A stretch of DNA of 64,000 bases from Heligmosomoides polygyrus polygyrus. Taxonomy: Eukaryota > Nematoda > Chromadorea > Rhabditida > Heligmosomidae. The notes under the pieces were generated by a model. It was not told where the DNA came from, ran no database searches, and saw nothing but the letters and a program-made list of their open reading frames with translations. The stretch is from positions 17,665,114 through 17,729,113 of the forward strand of contig OX377206.1 in assembly GCA_947396885.1 (NCBI GenBank). The letters run 5' to 3'. A program made the position numbers and the translations under genes. Of this stretch, positions 43,251-54,745 are shown piece after piece. The stretch's first letter is position 1; each line of letters begins with the position of its first letter.

Positions 43251-44528
43251 TCTAGAGTGCCGAGTGTTTGAAGAAATTGGTTGCTTAAAGTGTTCCGCAC
43301 TTTTCTTGTCCATCGTTTTCGTTTAGACTGAGGTAGCGGATGACTTCAGGCTGATCTGTGTTGTCAATTGTAATTAGAAAAGTTCGAATTCCACCAGGAA
43401 TATAACACAGTACCAGAATTTTCTGTACTGTGGTACACGTCGTGGCCATATCAATATTGGAGTTCCGTTCTCTTCTTTGTAATTTCTGTTTTTTTTGTGA
43501 TTTCTGTTGTTTTGCTTCCAGTTTCTTCATCCATCAGCTACATTTCAAGGACCGAATGGTATACTAAGTAAGTGTCCTGCGCGGCTCCACATACTGTTTT
43601 ACCTCCGATGGTGAACGTTATCTTTCCAACAATTCCTGCAACTATCAGAGGATTGACGAATGAGCTACGAAATAGTCTTCATTTCATCATTCTCGAGATT
43701 TCTAAAAAAGCAATCCTCGTAACGTTTTCTAATTTTAATAGCTGTTCTCAAATGTGAAATATTTTATGTAGCTATCGCCACTGGTGCTCCTGCCACCTTG
43801 CTATGTAATGCTGTTGAGTTCGTCGGCCAACTCATTACTCCACAATCTTTACGCCTCTTCTACTCTCTGTTCCTAAGTAGATGCAGTGGTTGTTAATAAC
43901 CATTTCTGCCGCTCGTACGAGCGCACTGCTGTCAGTCGCAATGGATCCAGTCTCGTTTACGTCTGCCATCCAATGGGGTGATCCGCCTTTATTCATAGCA
44001 TTCATAGAGCATAATAAAGATTCGAAGTGGCGGCAGTGTCGGTTCAGTCATCCTCGTCTCCATGCTCATAGTCTTCGGAGTGGCACACAGTGTGTCCTAA
44101 ACATATATTTTTAGTGACCGCTATAAAAACTAGCACTTTTGTCACATTTCCCGATAAAACGAGTAAGCGTAACAGCAAGCTGATCTACGTAGAGGATGCT
44201 ACCGTAAACCTCTCACCGAACGTTTTCAATTGAGATTGGGATTATACTAGTTATTAATCTACCTCAAACCATAGCAATATTTTGGAATTTTTTGGACGTT
44301 TCTCGAAAATTCCTCAATGTAGCGAACTTTTCGTAGAAAACTGCGCTTTTTATGGTTGCCATTTTCGCTTTTGGTGTAGGTAAAACTTTAGAAAAAACTT
44401 GATTGTGACACTACGGAAAAATAGTTTTGTCGAAGTGTCTCAATGAGGGCAACAGTTGATATAATTTCAGCTATGAGGAGCGGACCCATAATCGCGACGC
44501 ACTGTAGAAGTCAATGAAGGCAACTTAC
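43251..44528. repeat. 3' flank of gene C, homologous to the flank of gene B
   Basis: From about 43680 the sequence aligns with 15740-16560. The 81-codon minus ORF at 43285-43530 is Lys/Gln rich and unrecognised. Confidence 0.55.
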
Positions 44529-47241
44529 CGGTATTTTCACATATCCATTGCCTAAAGTGATGGATGTCGGTGAAAAGATTTACTATTTCTGAAAAAAAAA
44601 ATTTACCATCACACCGAAAGAGTAAGCGACAGCATATGACGTCTTTATTCAATCATGGGTGCTTCATTTTCCTTTTTTTATTCAATAAGGGAGAATATAG
44701 CGAAGCTTTACCGCCTTTAGCTGTTTTGCAAGGACTTGGCCTTCTGCGTTCGATTTTGTTCATTACACCGATAATTGCATATCTACCGTCAGACCGCCTT
44801 TGAACGACTGGACCTCCACTGTCGCCCTGAACATCGGCAATGAAACATTGAATTTTGAGAGCGCATCAAGGGTGGCAGTATGATTTGCATATGCATTTCT
44901 CTTCGAAATGCAAGATGCTACTGATGGAATTTGGCGAACTCTAAGCTTGGCGTCCTCCTCTGTCTTATCAGGAGCCTAATTTGGGATTAACCTTTTCTAA
45001 TGCTTGGGAGCACGCTGCGTAGCCTCTTGTGATAAATATTAGGTCACATCTTAGCGCAGTAAGGCAACGCAGTCACCCTATATTTGACTGTTTCGAAACG
45101 TCACGGCGACAAGCGGACGCCGTAGCTTCTATGTAATTCATAGTCGTTCGCTATGGACAAACTCACTCATATGATATTATTCTCCCGCGGTGCTTCTTGT
45201 ACTATTCTTATCAAACCGAACACTTTTCAAACAAAACTGAGCATTCTTCTAAGCAAACTCGACTCTTATGAAATTGAACTGAGTATGTTCCAAATCAAAA
45301 CGAGTGTCTTCCAAATAAAAAAAATTTAACTAGAAACTCTCCGAGGCAGTTATATTAACTTTTCAATTATTATGACTTTTAAAAAATTAATTTTTTAAAG
45401 ATTTTTTAACATTCGTTTAACTGAAAAATCAGCATTAGGTGAAATTTTTTGTAAAAAAATAATTATTCAGTAAGGTTAAAGTTAGTTTGAAAATGCATAA
45501 AAGCAACAATTTTTTCGTATATTAACAAGTTACTCTCTATGAAATACCTTCCCCGATGTCCATTAAACACTCCACTTGTATTTTTATAAAATTGTCATTT
45601 TTAAAGAAAAAATAATGATTTAAAATTATTTAATAGTTCAAAAAGGAGGCAATTTTATGCTCTTGCAACCTTGCGCCACGCATCCGACCGGGACGTCGCG
45701 ATTTTCCTTTGAGTGATAAAAAATCATGTCCGCCTGGAATCATAAACTTGCAGTACGTGCAGTGCAGTAGCAGTACTCAAAGACTCTGTAGAGAACACAT
45801 ATATGCTTTTGCTTTGCAGTCTCAGGTAAGCTGCAATGACATAATTGCGACGAGCTTGACAAGTGCATGGCGTGATCACTTTTTTAGTATACAAAAAATT
45901 GCTCTCATCCATGCACTTTAGAACTGAAAAAATAATGTTTTTCAAAAAAAATATTAAGCTTCCAGCAAATGTGCTCACAGAGAGGGGGATTTAAAAATTT
46001 CGTAGTAAATTGTCCTTGAACAAAAAATTTCTCTAACCGTCTCGAATAGTGTTCGGTTTAATCTGGAAGACCTTCTTTTTGACTTGGAAGATGTTCAGTG
46101 TGGTTTGAAAAGAGTAAAGCTTGCCCAAAAGAGTGCCCAACTTTGTTTGAAAAGTGTCGAATTTAATTTGAGAAGTGTCTAGTTTGTCGTGAAAGTGGTA
46201 TATTAAAAAAAATAACCAAACCGTTCAACAATGTCAATCAGCACACGTGTTCCGTGGTTAATAAGGACTTCAACAGAAATATAATTTTATCGATATAAGC
46301 AAGTGCTTTCCCTACAATCAGACGGAAACGCAGCATAACGAATTCAAAACCATACCTGTGGTCCTAGCAGGGCTTATTGCGTGACTTCTTAACGAAAGAG
46401 AGTAGGTATAGAAAAAAGGCTATTAATTACATCCAGCGAAGAAAAGAACTTCCTAGACTCATACGCTATCATTCCTAGAAAATCCGCTGTTGTCAAATAT
46501 ACCTTGTTTGAATCCACTTTTTTCGTTTTTTTTGCCCACTGTCTCTTAGTAAGTGTACTTACAGGACATGCAGATGCGCTTCTACGTATGGCGCTAATTA
46601 CTCCGTAGTCAGAGAATTCCACCTTTTGATATTTCAGCAGCTGTAGCCGTTGCACGTCGTTCGGCGAAGATGCTGAAATCACTGCTCTCGCTCAGAGGTG
46701 TCCACGAAAGAACAATAACGCCGAGAGAAAGGTATGCACGATCTCGGCCGGCTCCCACGAGCAGCAGCTGCGGCTCCATTTTGAGGTCCGCATCAGTCGG
46801 CATGCAAACAGGTATGGCTTCATCTTCGCTAACATCTTCCTCAAGTACGAGAATCGCTACGTCAGGAGAAGCAAAGCATATATTTTCAAGTCGAATAATC
46901 TAAACATTCCAATGAAGTGTGTACACTAGTGTGAAAATTCGCTGAACAGCCCACGTCCTTCACAGGATGCGCAGGTTGACATTCGCTCGGGGGATCGCAC
47001 TTGTTGCCAATATAGACATTTGTGTTTGACGGTTTTGCGGTCGGAATCTCATTCCTAAAATGATTGCGATTACGATTTGATTCAAACGCAGATTTTCTCT
47101 CATCTGCCTACACGTGAACCCTTCGTATTCCGCACTGCTCCATAGCTTTCGCACGATTGACGCCAAGTCCATCTACGCAGTGAGACGCTGTGAGGACATG
47201 GCGCTGAGAGATAAGTGCTCCGGTACAGAGGAATACTTCAC
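44529..47241 (-). pseudogene. Chymotrypsin-family serine protease gene C, 5' end missing
   Basis: Minus exons: 47120-47241 or 47177-47241 (His, LTASHC, acceptor ATTTCAG), about 46955-47107 (VYIGNKCDPPSECQPAHPVKD), 46740-46899 (Asp, SPDVAILVLEEDVSEDEAIP), 46563-46672 (NDVQRLQLLKYQKVEF), 44712-44826 (Ser, GDSGGPVVQRR), 44529-44588 (HHFRQWICENTG). Junction phases match gene A. Position 189 is Ser. An in-frame TAG at 47108-47110 is at the same place as in gene B and can be removed only by a 69-nt intron TGC|GTAGAT..TAG|GCA. No signal-peptide or activation exon was found before a repeat begins at about 47300, so no complete protein can be made from the DNA shown. Confidence 0.72.
44840..46550. other. 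Large AT-rich intron of gene C
   Basis: No element was recognised. Several motifs around AAACGAGTGTC/TTCGAACCAAA type words recur at 45220-45310 and 46040-46190 in opposite sense, suggesting a fold-back repeat. Confidence 0.4.
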
Positions 47242-47299
47242 CTGAAATGTAAACTCACGAAACAGATCTTCGATCGAGTCATAAAACAGTGGTACCTCT

Positions 47300-48420
47300 A
47301 TGTACAGGGTGTCCCAAAAAAATGTATACACTGTTTGAAAGGTGATAACTTTGTTCATAGCAAAGGTATTAAAAAGTTAAGGGCTCGTATGAAAGCTTAA
47401 GTAAATAGAAATTTTCAGACATATGAGAGTTCATATGAGAGTTCAAAACTTAATTTCACCTTGTATCTTCCTAAAAAATAGAGAGTACTCTAAAAAATTG
47501 CAGGTACTGTTTGAAAAAGAAGAAGAGGAGAGGACTGTTGGAAAGGTTCTAACATTGCTGCTGGTTAAGTTTTGAGGACGTCTGAGACTCGCATGCAAGC
47601 GCGGGGTAACGAGAATTGTGTGGCAAGCAGTCAAGTCTGCGCCATGCACACGCCTGAAACCTTGCCTTTCAGACTCGATTGATTGTGCATGGGCTGTATG
47701 CTTAGCCTGGTTAACTGTGCTGTGCTTCTTTCAACTTCTTGAACTTGGCAGTCACGTGAAAGATACGTGAGATGCGAGTTTATTGATTTTACGTTTTAAA
47801 TGTGAGCAGGAGCCGCATTTTACAATGAGCATTTTGTGAACGAATGAAGCAATATTCAAGCTCAATGGAATTGGCATAACTGCAGCTACTGGACGACGAA
47901 AAATGTTAAAAGAAGCACAGCACAGGGTAATGTGACCAAGTAGTAACAAGATTGTAACAAACATTCAGCCCATGCACAATCAACCGAGTCTGAAATGAAA
48001 GGTTTCAGGCGTGTGCATTTTGACTGCTTGTATGCCACAGAATTCTCGTTACCCCGCGCTTGTATGCGAGCCTCAAAGGTCCTCAAAACTTGACCAGCCC
48101 AGCAGCAATGTTAGAACCTTTCAAACAGTACCTGCAATTTTTTAGAATGCTCTTCATTTTTCGCAATGTGAAATTAATTCAAATCAGTTTCCTTAAGCCT
48201 CAAGTGGCTGGTATCGAGGTAGTAAGCTGTCACAACGATGTTTTGTTGCGATCAAAACTTCTAGCGCCAGACGGGACTCGAACCCGCACCTCCCTCTGAC
48301 CGGGCGGGAATGCTCTACGCCTTTACACCACCGGCGCCGTTTGATCGAACGCAACATCCACACCAATGTGAAATTAAGTTTTGAACTCCAAAATAGGCAC
48401 AAATCAATCAAAATGGCCAC
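47300..48420. repeat. Fold-back element interrupted by a SINE
   Basis: 47440-47745 and 47895-48180 (continued after the SINE at 48365-48385) are inverted copies, with GTTAACTGTGCTGTGCTTCTTT mirrored by an inverse block near 47906-47930. The left side starts TACAGGGTGTCCCAAAAAAA, a sequence typical of Tc1/mariner-type ends. No protein was recognised. Confidence 0.65.
48178..48364 (-). mobile_element. tRNA-derived SINE with 13-bp target duplication
   Basis: AATGTGAAATTAA occurs at 48165-48177 and 48365-48377, directly flanking the insert. On the minus strand the head (48337-48264) folds like a tRNA: acceptor GCGCCGG pairs with CTGGCGC and the T arm is GCGGGTTCGAGTCCCGT. It has a polymerase III A box TGGTGTAAAGGCG and a perfect B box GGTTCGAGTCC. 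The anticodon loop is enlarged (11 nt), so it is not a working tRNA. A short unrelated tail follows. Confidence 0.82.
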
Positions 48421-48455
48421 TTTGTGAAGAATTTAAAAAGTTGTATCGAACGGTA

Positions 48456-49910
48456 ACGAACTTGATCAAATTCGGACACAGATGGTCCAAGAGTTGATGA
48501 TTTTTTTCTGAAATGATTTTTTTGTGTTTCTTCTTCGCATGTTTAACCAAGTCAGTCAGCTATCCAGACCTTATGTACAAAAAAAATATAAAAACCTTAG
48601 GTGCTTTCACTCTTTAGCCACTTCTTTATAATATCTTTCCTTACTTTATATCACACGAGTCTTTCCTTTCCAACATGTTTTATTGCTAGTCGGCTAGGCT
48701 GTTCCTCTGGAAGCAGCACCCAATAGAAGCGTAATGAAGGCTCCTGACCGGATCTAAAACCGGACTCCTTGCTTTCCTTTCATATGCTGCTCGAAAGCGA
48801 TTTTTCTCATCCAACCGGTATCACGACGTAGCTATACTGTGTGCTTAACCGACCTCTGTACCGCTATACCACGATCAAGTTAATTGCCTAAACTATATTA
48901 AATTAAATTACTTAATACTGTCTTACTCATTTATTGCCATTCGTTGGATTGGGCTCCTCGTATCTAAGCTTCTGGATGCTGCAGAACACTTACAAATAAC
49001 GAAGTTGTAGGACATAGTGACACTATGCTCGTTTTTCGTTGTTGTTTCCTCGTTAGGTTAACAGTGTTGTGCAGGATGGCATGAGAACACTAAGGTGCAG
49101 CTATAAGTAAATAAATAAATAAATAAATAAAATGTCATCGATAATATCAATTTTCGATGACATCATCGTCCGTCTGCCAAGGCCTAGGGCAGTTGTCGAG
49201 ATGCGAAATTGTCAGATTGTCACCGCTGTCGTCCGCCACTCTGAAATGGCAGATGGGGCTAAGCCAGTTTAGGCAACTGGGAAGCTGTAAGAGGTCATCG
49301 TGAAACGCCTTCAGTGTTCTGCTCGCCCACCCATTTGCATGCCATTAGCTCTTCGCGTCTTCCCGTAGGGGTCGATTGAAATCGGAAAAATTGTGTCACA
49401 CAAGGCTAACCTGCATTTCCGTACCGCTGTAACTTTGTCCAGGTATAGGCTCTATTTCTGTGTTTTAGCGCGCTACTAGAACTTGTTACTGCCTACAAAA
49501 CCCACAAGCTATAGCTGGAAACGTTTACACCTAACAGGGTTATCGTGCTCAGAACACGCCCGCACATCCAATTTGGCAGTATTCGTGAAAAATCCGCCAT
49601 AGTGGAATTGCAAAACTCAGGGTATGCTAGACATGTAGCTAACCCCACTCTAAAGCTATCGCGCCCACCCGATTGATACTGGTCTACATGCATTATTCAA
49701 CTCTACTGAGGTTTATTTGTCGTAGAAGGGTGCAAGCTGTTGAACGTAAATATATGACTCATATCATATGTTAAAAACGGAATTCTAAAAGGGTCCGTTA
49801 AGGGACGATTGAAGCGGAGTGAACATACTTCAGCACACTCGATTGATAGGTTCAATCCTATGTGAATTGTACATGGTGCACTCTCGGAGTGGCATGGCGG
49901 AGCACTGGCA
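48456..49910 (+). repeat. Left arm of the giant inverted repeat
   Basis: Matches, in inverse orientation and at about 90-95% by eye, 61843-62604 joined to 53221-53921. It contains a tRNA-like minus-strand piece (48770-48890, GGTATAGCGGTACAGAGGTC) and family A repeat copy 2 (49205-49690). The TTTATTTATT/AAATAAATAA tract at about 49110-49130 is mirrored at 61918-61940. Confidence 0.88.
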
Positions 49911-50174
49911 GCAGTACCGGACCCGTCTTTTGAATGGACGCAGCAAAAACCGCGATTTTGTGTCTTTTTGGTATAACTCGCCTAAAATCAGCCATTTGAA
50001 TAACCAAGGGCATGCTTAAGCTCAGGAGCCCAAGCTCTATCGTTTGGTATAGATAGCTTATATGGAGCCATGAAAATATTTGAAATTGAAAACTTACGCT
50101 CCATTTCCAAAGGCGACCGTCGACAAGTTGTCAGTCGCAAACCGTCACATGCCCACAATTCCTTTAATTTTAAG

Positions 50175-50430
50175 GGCCGGGCACACTCGGCAGCAGCGGC
50201 GGCGACGAATGCTTAAAGGCCCCCACACGGTTCTGCGGCAGCGCCGCGGCCCTGTGCTTAACCATAGGGCAGAGACGCAGAGCTCGCCGCCGGCGGCGTC
50301 CCTGCCCTTTCCTTAACCATTACGGCGAGCGGCGTTGCCGCAGAACTCTGAGGGGGCCTTAAGCATATGTAGGGGCATCAATTTTGTGGGAACCGCTGCC
50401 ACTGCCGCTCCTGCCGAGTGTGCTCCTCGA
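50175..50430. mobile_element. Two nested MITEs, the inner flanked by TTAA
   Basis: The outer one has GCACACTCGGCAGCAGCGGC on the left (50181) and its inverse CTGCCGAGTGTGC near 50425. The inner one, 50217-50358, is flanked by TTAA on both sides (50213-50216 and 50359-50362) and has inverted ends AGGCCCCC and GGGGGCC with TTCTGCGGCA/TGCCGCAGAA inside. TTAA duplication is the piggyBac signature. Confidence 0.7.
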
Positions 50431-50804
50431 GATCTACACAAAGATGTATACAGCTTTACCATTTACCACTGATCATCCATTCTATTCGTTTCGAATAGTT
50501 AAAGAAAGAAAAAACAGAGAAAACAAAAAGAGAAACCAAACAAAAACCAGTTTAATGTCAATAATTTTATGCAATACATTAATAACAATAGTCAAGATTT
50601 ACAAATAATTGATATTTACAAACAGATAAAACGACTGAATAAACAAGAACAAAACATACTCATAAATCTTAGTCTCGATAATAAATTCCTTGACAAAATT
50701 AAACAAGAAATCAAATTTACAATATTATACTTATTAGCGCACATTAAATATAAACCTGAAAAGAATGAAAAATAGTATGTAATACATCTTTTAAAACAAT
50801 AAAT

Positions 50805-52754
50805 ATGGAATATAATGGAACTTTCTTTGACAGAATTAACTTCAATAAAATATTTAATAACGTCCAAGTTAAACAGTTTATAGCTGATAATTGTACAAAA
50901 GAGTTCAGACCTGTTAAAATCGTCTATAACAATAAACGTCCAATATCTTCTACTATCTTTAATTACAACAAATTTCTAAAGAACCTGAATTCTGAAGAAT
51001 GCATTGGTATTATCAATAATGACTGAGTATGTTGCAAAGACAAGACCACATATAAATCTTATATTGATCCATTTTATAAACATATTATTACGGGTGACAT
51101 TAATATTGTAGGAAATGAATATTTAAAAAGAATTTTATCAAGACGAACCAAATATAGACCAATTATGAGATATAATAGAAATACTATATAAAATACATAG
51201 AATGCTGCCGTTAATAAATTTATTGAATTTATAAATAATTACTATAAAATAGCATACACTAGACTAAATATACTAAAAGATTTTTTCAGAAGAAAATATA
51301 GAGAAAAAGTCAAACCTTTACTTACAAAAAATATCATTAATAAAAAAGTGTATATACCTTACAAAACTATTCGAATACTACAAAATAAATTTATATTTTG
51401 CCCTTTAGATAAAGCTAGTAATAATTATGGAAATATTTGTAAAAATACTACTTGCAAAATTTAATGAAAGAAATGAGTGTCAGTTACAATGTTGAAGACA
51501 ATACTTTAGTGAACACTAATGCCAATAATACATATGTTAATATAGAAGGAGAAAATATTTTGTCAATCACAACTAAACACAAAAATTTTCAAATTGGAAA
51601 TAAACTTATATATAACCTGGAAAGTAGTTTACCAATTATTTATTCTGTACCCAAATTACACAAAAATCCAATTAAATTTAGATTTATTACAGGAGCCTAC
51701 AATAGTAGGGTTAAATCAATAGCATTAGAACTATGTTGTCTATTCTCTCATTTTAAAAACCACTTTGTCAGTCATACTAAAATTATAAATAATAATTGTA
51801 GAACAATTAAAACTTATTGGGTTATTATTAATTGTAACATAACAAACAAACTTTATAACATTAAAAATGATAACGTTAAATTATTCTCAGCAGATTTCAC
51901 GGATATGTTTACAAATATACCACATAATATCATAATAGAAAACATCAAAACTCTACTAAATATATGTTTTAAAAATTCAGGAAAACACTATGTAGCCAGC
52001 AATGGTTATAAAACTTTTGATACAGATAAGGTAGGAAAAAATTTGAAATATAAATATTATAATATTGCAGATACTCTATATTTAGTTAATTATCTATTAA
52101 CTAATAGTTACTGCATATTTATTAATAAGATTTACAAAAAATGTTGGGGTACCACAAGGTGGAAATTTTAGCCCACTATTAGCAGATCTAACAATGTCTA
52201 TGTTTGAATATGAATTTTCTAAGAATACTGTTATAAATAATAATCAATTATTTATACCTTTTAGATATATGGATGACCTACTTATTGTTCACAATTATAA
52301 CAAAAATTTTATTGATGATACACTTACTCTAATTTATAAAAATACAATTGCTTTAAAAAAGACACATAAAACTGAATATAAATGCAATTATTTAGATATG
52401 ACCTTAGAAGTTATTAATAACAAAATAGAAACCAACTTATATAACAAAACAGATACCTTCAACTTTAGAGTTAATAGGTTTCCCCATATGGAATCAGAAA
52501 TCTCAATTAGAATTAAACGTATCACTATATATGCAGAAACGCTAAGAATTGCCAAAGTCTGTTCTAATCTAAGATTTTTTAATAACAAGATAAAGGACCT
52601 TTACGACACACTCACAAACAATGGTTTTAGTAAGAATTCTATTGTTAAAAACATATTAAAATGTATTTATAAAAACAAGCAAATTTTATATAAATATGCT
52701 ATAAGAGACAATAATATAAATAAAATGATTAATTACATCAAGAGATTGGAATAA
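50805..52754 (+). pseudogene. Reverse transcriptase, Penelope-related or orphan clade, frame-broken
   Basis: Open pieces in three frames form one RT of about 640 residues. In order: HIITGDINIVGNEYLKRILS and TKYRPIMRYN (51080-51175); PLDKASNNYGNICK (51400-51440); YSVPKLHKNPIKFRFITGAY (51650-51700); FSADFTDMFTNIPHN (catalytic Asp, about 51890-51930); VGVPQGGNFSPLLADLTMS (52146-52200); FRYMDDLLIVHN (active site, about 52260-52296); YLDMTLEV. Lesions: TGA at 51024-51026, TAA/TAG at about 51189-51201, and single-base slips at A runs near 51440 and 52137. The PKLHK block and the GDLN/KYR block resemble RTs of the Penelope lineage in invertebrates, but clade is unproven. Codons are extremely A/T ending. 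Confidence 0.75.
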
Positions 52755-52923
52755 CTACGAGGTTGGCTTATACGCATGGATTACTGTGGATAACATTTAA
52801 ATGATGATTATGATATATTTTGATTAGAGGAATTATACTTCTTAGCGTCTACCACTTGGAATGCGGTTGATCGACGAAGATGTGTGAGTTTAGCTAAACA
52901 TTTTAAAATATTAATACATTAAG

Positions 52924-53011
52924 TTATAGCATCTCCCCGCTTCACTGATGAGCCACCGGGGAGATGCTATAATAAAAAGGTTCGTATGAAGGTAGTGACG
53001 AAGCGAACCTT
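52924..53011. other. Two strong hairpins with 19-nt loops downstream of the AT-rich RT
   Basis: Hairpin 1: perfect 15-bp stem, TTATAGCATCTCCCC at 52924-52938 with its complement at 52958-52972. Hairpin 2: perfect 8-bp stem AAGGTTCG at 52977-52984 with CGAACCTT at 53004-53011. Both loops are 19 nt, and GCTTC in loop 1 can pair with GAAGC at the edge of loop 2. They are the only GC-rich islands in this AT-rich unit. Confidence 0.75.
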
Positions 53012-53220
53012 AAAAAGTTTTAAATTTAATAATATAGGATTTAAGATTTTTAATTATTACCTTGTTGTTGATTTATTTTATATTTTAATATTTACCAGAA
53101 AACCGCATTTTCACTGTGGGTGGTCAAAAAATGAGTGGAGGAGGCTCTTTTTGATTGGAGTAGGGAGTAGCTTGCTTCACAGGATACATGCTTTCGGAGT
53201 ATCTCGGGCATGGCGTGCGT

Positions 53221-53921
53221 TGCCAGTGCTCCGTCATGCCACTCCGAGAGTGCACCATGTACAATTCACACAGGATTGAACCTATCAATCGAGTGTGCTG
53301 AAGTATGTTCACTCCGCTTCAATCGTTCCTTAACGGACCCTTTTAGAATCCCGTTTTTAACATATGATATGAGTCATATATTTACGTTCAACAGCTTACA
53401 CCCTTCTACGACAAATAAACCTCAGTAGAGTTGAATAATGCATGTAGAACAGTATCAATCGGGTGGGCGCGATAGCTTTAGAGTGGGGTTAGCTACATGT
53501 CTAGCATACCTTGAGTTTTGCAATTCCACTATGGCGGATTTTTCACGAATACTGCCAAATTGGATGTGCGGGCGTGTTCTGAGCACGATAACCCTGTTAG
53601 GTGCAAACGTTTCCAGCTATAGCTTGTGGGTTTTGTAGGCAGTCACATGTTCTAGTAGCGCGCTAAAACCCAGAAATGGAGCTTATACCTGGACAAAGTT
53701 ACAGTGGTGCGGAAATGCAGGTTAGCCTTGTGTGACACAATTTTTCCGATTTCAATCGACCCCTACGGAAAGACGCGAAGAGCTTATGGCATGCAAATGG
53801 GTGGGCGAGCAGAACACTGAAGGCGTTTCACGATGACCTCTTACAGCTCCCCAGTTGCCTAAACTGCCTTAGACCCATCTGCCATTTCAGAGTGGCGGAC
53901 GGCAGCTGTGACAATCTAACA
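53221..53921 (-). repeat. Right arm of the giant inverted repeat, inner part
   Basis: Inverse of 49210-49910. The break at 53922-53925 is the ATTT target site of the gypsy element; the arm resumes at 61843. It includes family A repeat copy 3. Confidence 0.9.
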
Positions 53922-53925
53922 ATTT

Positions 53926-54236
53926 TGTTAACTATGCCCATTTGCCCATGTTGCTGGCCAGCGATTTGATCTTTCCGTTAACTATGACATCGATTTGACC
54001 TTTCTCCCTCTCATGATCGTATGCTATCTCATATCGATGTGGCTGTATTTAAGGACGCGTCAACCAGCGTCACTCGCTCTCTTGATACCCGCTCGTGCTC
54101 GGCTCGAGCAATTGTTTTTTTTTGTCTGTTCTTATTGCCTGGTAGTAAACTATTCATTTGGTATCCTAGCGCTGGGCCGGCCCCGTCCAAGGTCGTCACC
54201 GAAGAGTATCTCACGTCGAGGTCTACTCATCTAATT
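53926..54236 (+). repeat. 5' LTR of the gypsy element
   Basis: 311 bp. Differs from the 3' LTR at about seven sites by eye. A TGG directly after it (54237) is consistent with a primer binding site; the matching tRNA was not identified. A 79- to 87-codon ORF in both LTRs is not a gene. Confidence 0.92.
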
Positions 54237-54254
54237 TGGGGGCCAATCCAACTT

Positions 54255-54575
54255 GGACGAAGGATCGAGCCGGACTCTCCGTGATTACCGATCCAACTCG
54301 GCCAGCGCCAGGCGATAGAGGACTTAGAAGAAGGTCGAGCCGGAGACTTCGTGACCGTCGACCGAGTTAGACGAAGGGATTTGGCTGGCGATAAGAAGGA
54401 TCGAACCGGCGGTGCCGTGACTATTGATCCGTAATAGCAAGTGAAGCCAGCGGTATAGGCCGTAAGGAGGGATCGAGCCGGTGGTGCCGTGACTATCGAT
54501 CAACTGCAGCAACTTCGACTCCAAAGGATCGAACCGGGGTGCCGTGACTATCGATCCTTTGTGGAGGCACGACTA
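54255..54575 (+). repeat. Imperfect repeats in the gypsy 5' leader
   Basis: GGATCGAGCCGG or GGATCGAACCGG followed by GTGCCGTGACTATCGATC recurs about five times, starting near 54261, 54332, 54399, 54471 and 54525. Each unit begins and ends with GATC-containing inverted words, so each can form a hairpin. Confidence 0.75.
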
Positions 54576-54745
54576 TCGCCGATCTGTGGTTAGGCTGAAC
54601 AGCAGTAGAGTTTGAAGGATTGAACCCAGCAGCAAACGCGCGGGCCTGTGCATCCAGAGGTGACGGGAGAAAATTCAAAACTTTTGAATAGCCCTGATAG
54701 TTTGCACGGTATTTTTCTCTCGCTCCCACGTGTTGATCGTGCTGT

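Larger units (their letters stand above)
50440..53100. mobile_element. AT-rich reverse transcriptase unit of unknown family
   Basis: The base composition changes abruptly to strongly AT-rich at about 50440 and back at about 53100. The unit carries the RT gene (50805-52754), small upstream frames (50569-50775) and a 3' region with two GC-rich hairpins. It fills the middle of the giant inverted repeat. No integrase, transposase or GIY-YIG domain was recognised. Confidence 0.65.

Noticed and set aside
48705..48890. Second tRNA gene, minus strand
   Set aside because: A-box-like sequence is present but no T arm or acceptor pairing was found. It is a tRNA-like part of the inverted-repeat arm.
52945..53005. 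CTGATGAG in the AT-rich hairpin as a hammerhead core
   Set aside because: There is no GAAA in the right place and the stems do not give hammerhead topology; CGAAG lies in a separate hairpin.
53995..54284. 79- and 87-codon ORFs, one repeated near 61628
   Set aside because: They are in the gypsy LTRs and duplicated with them.
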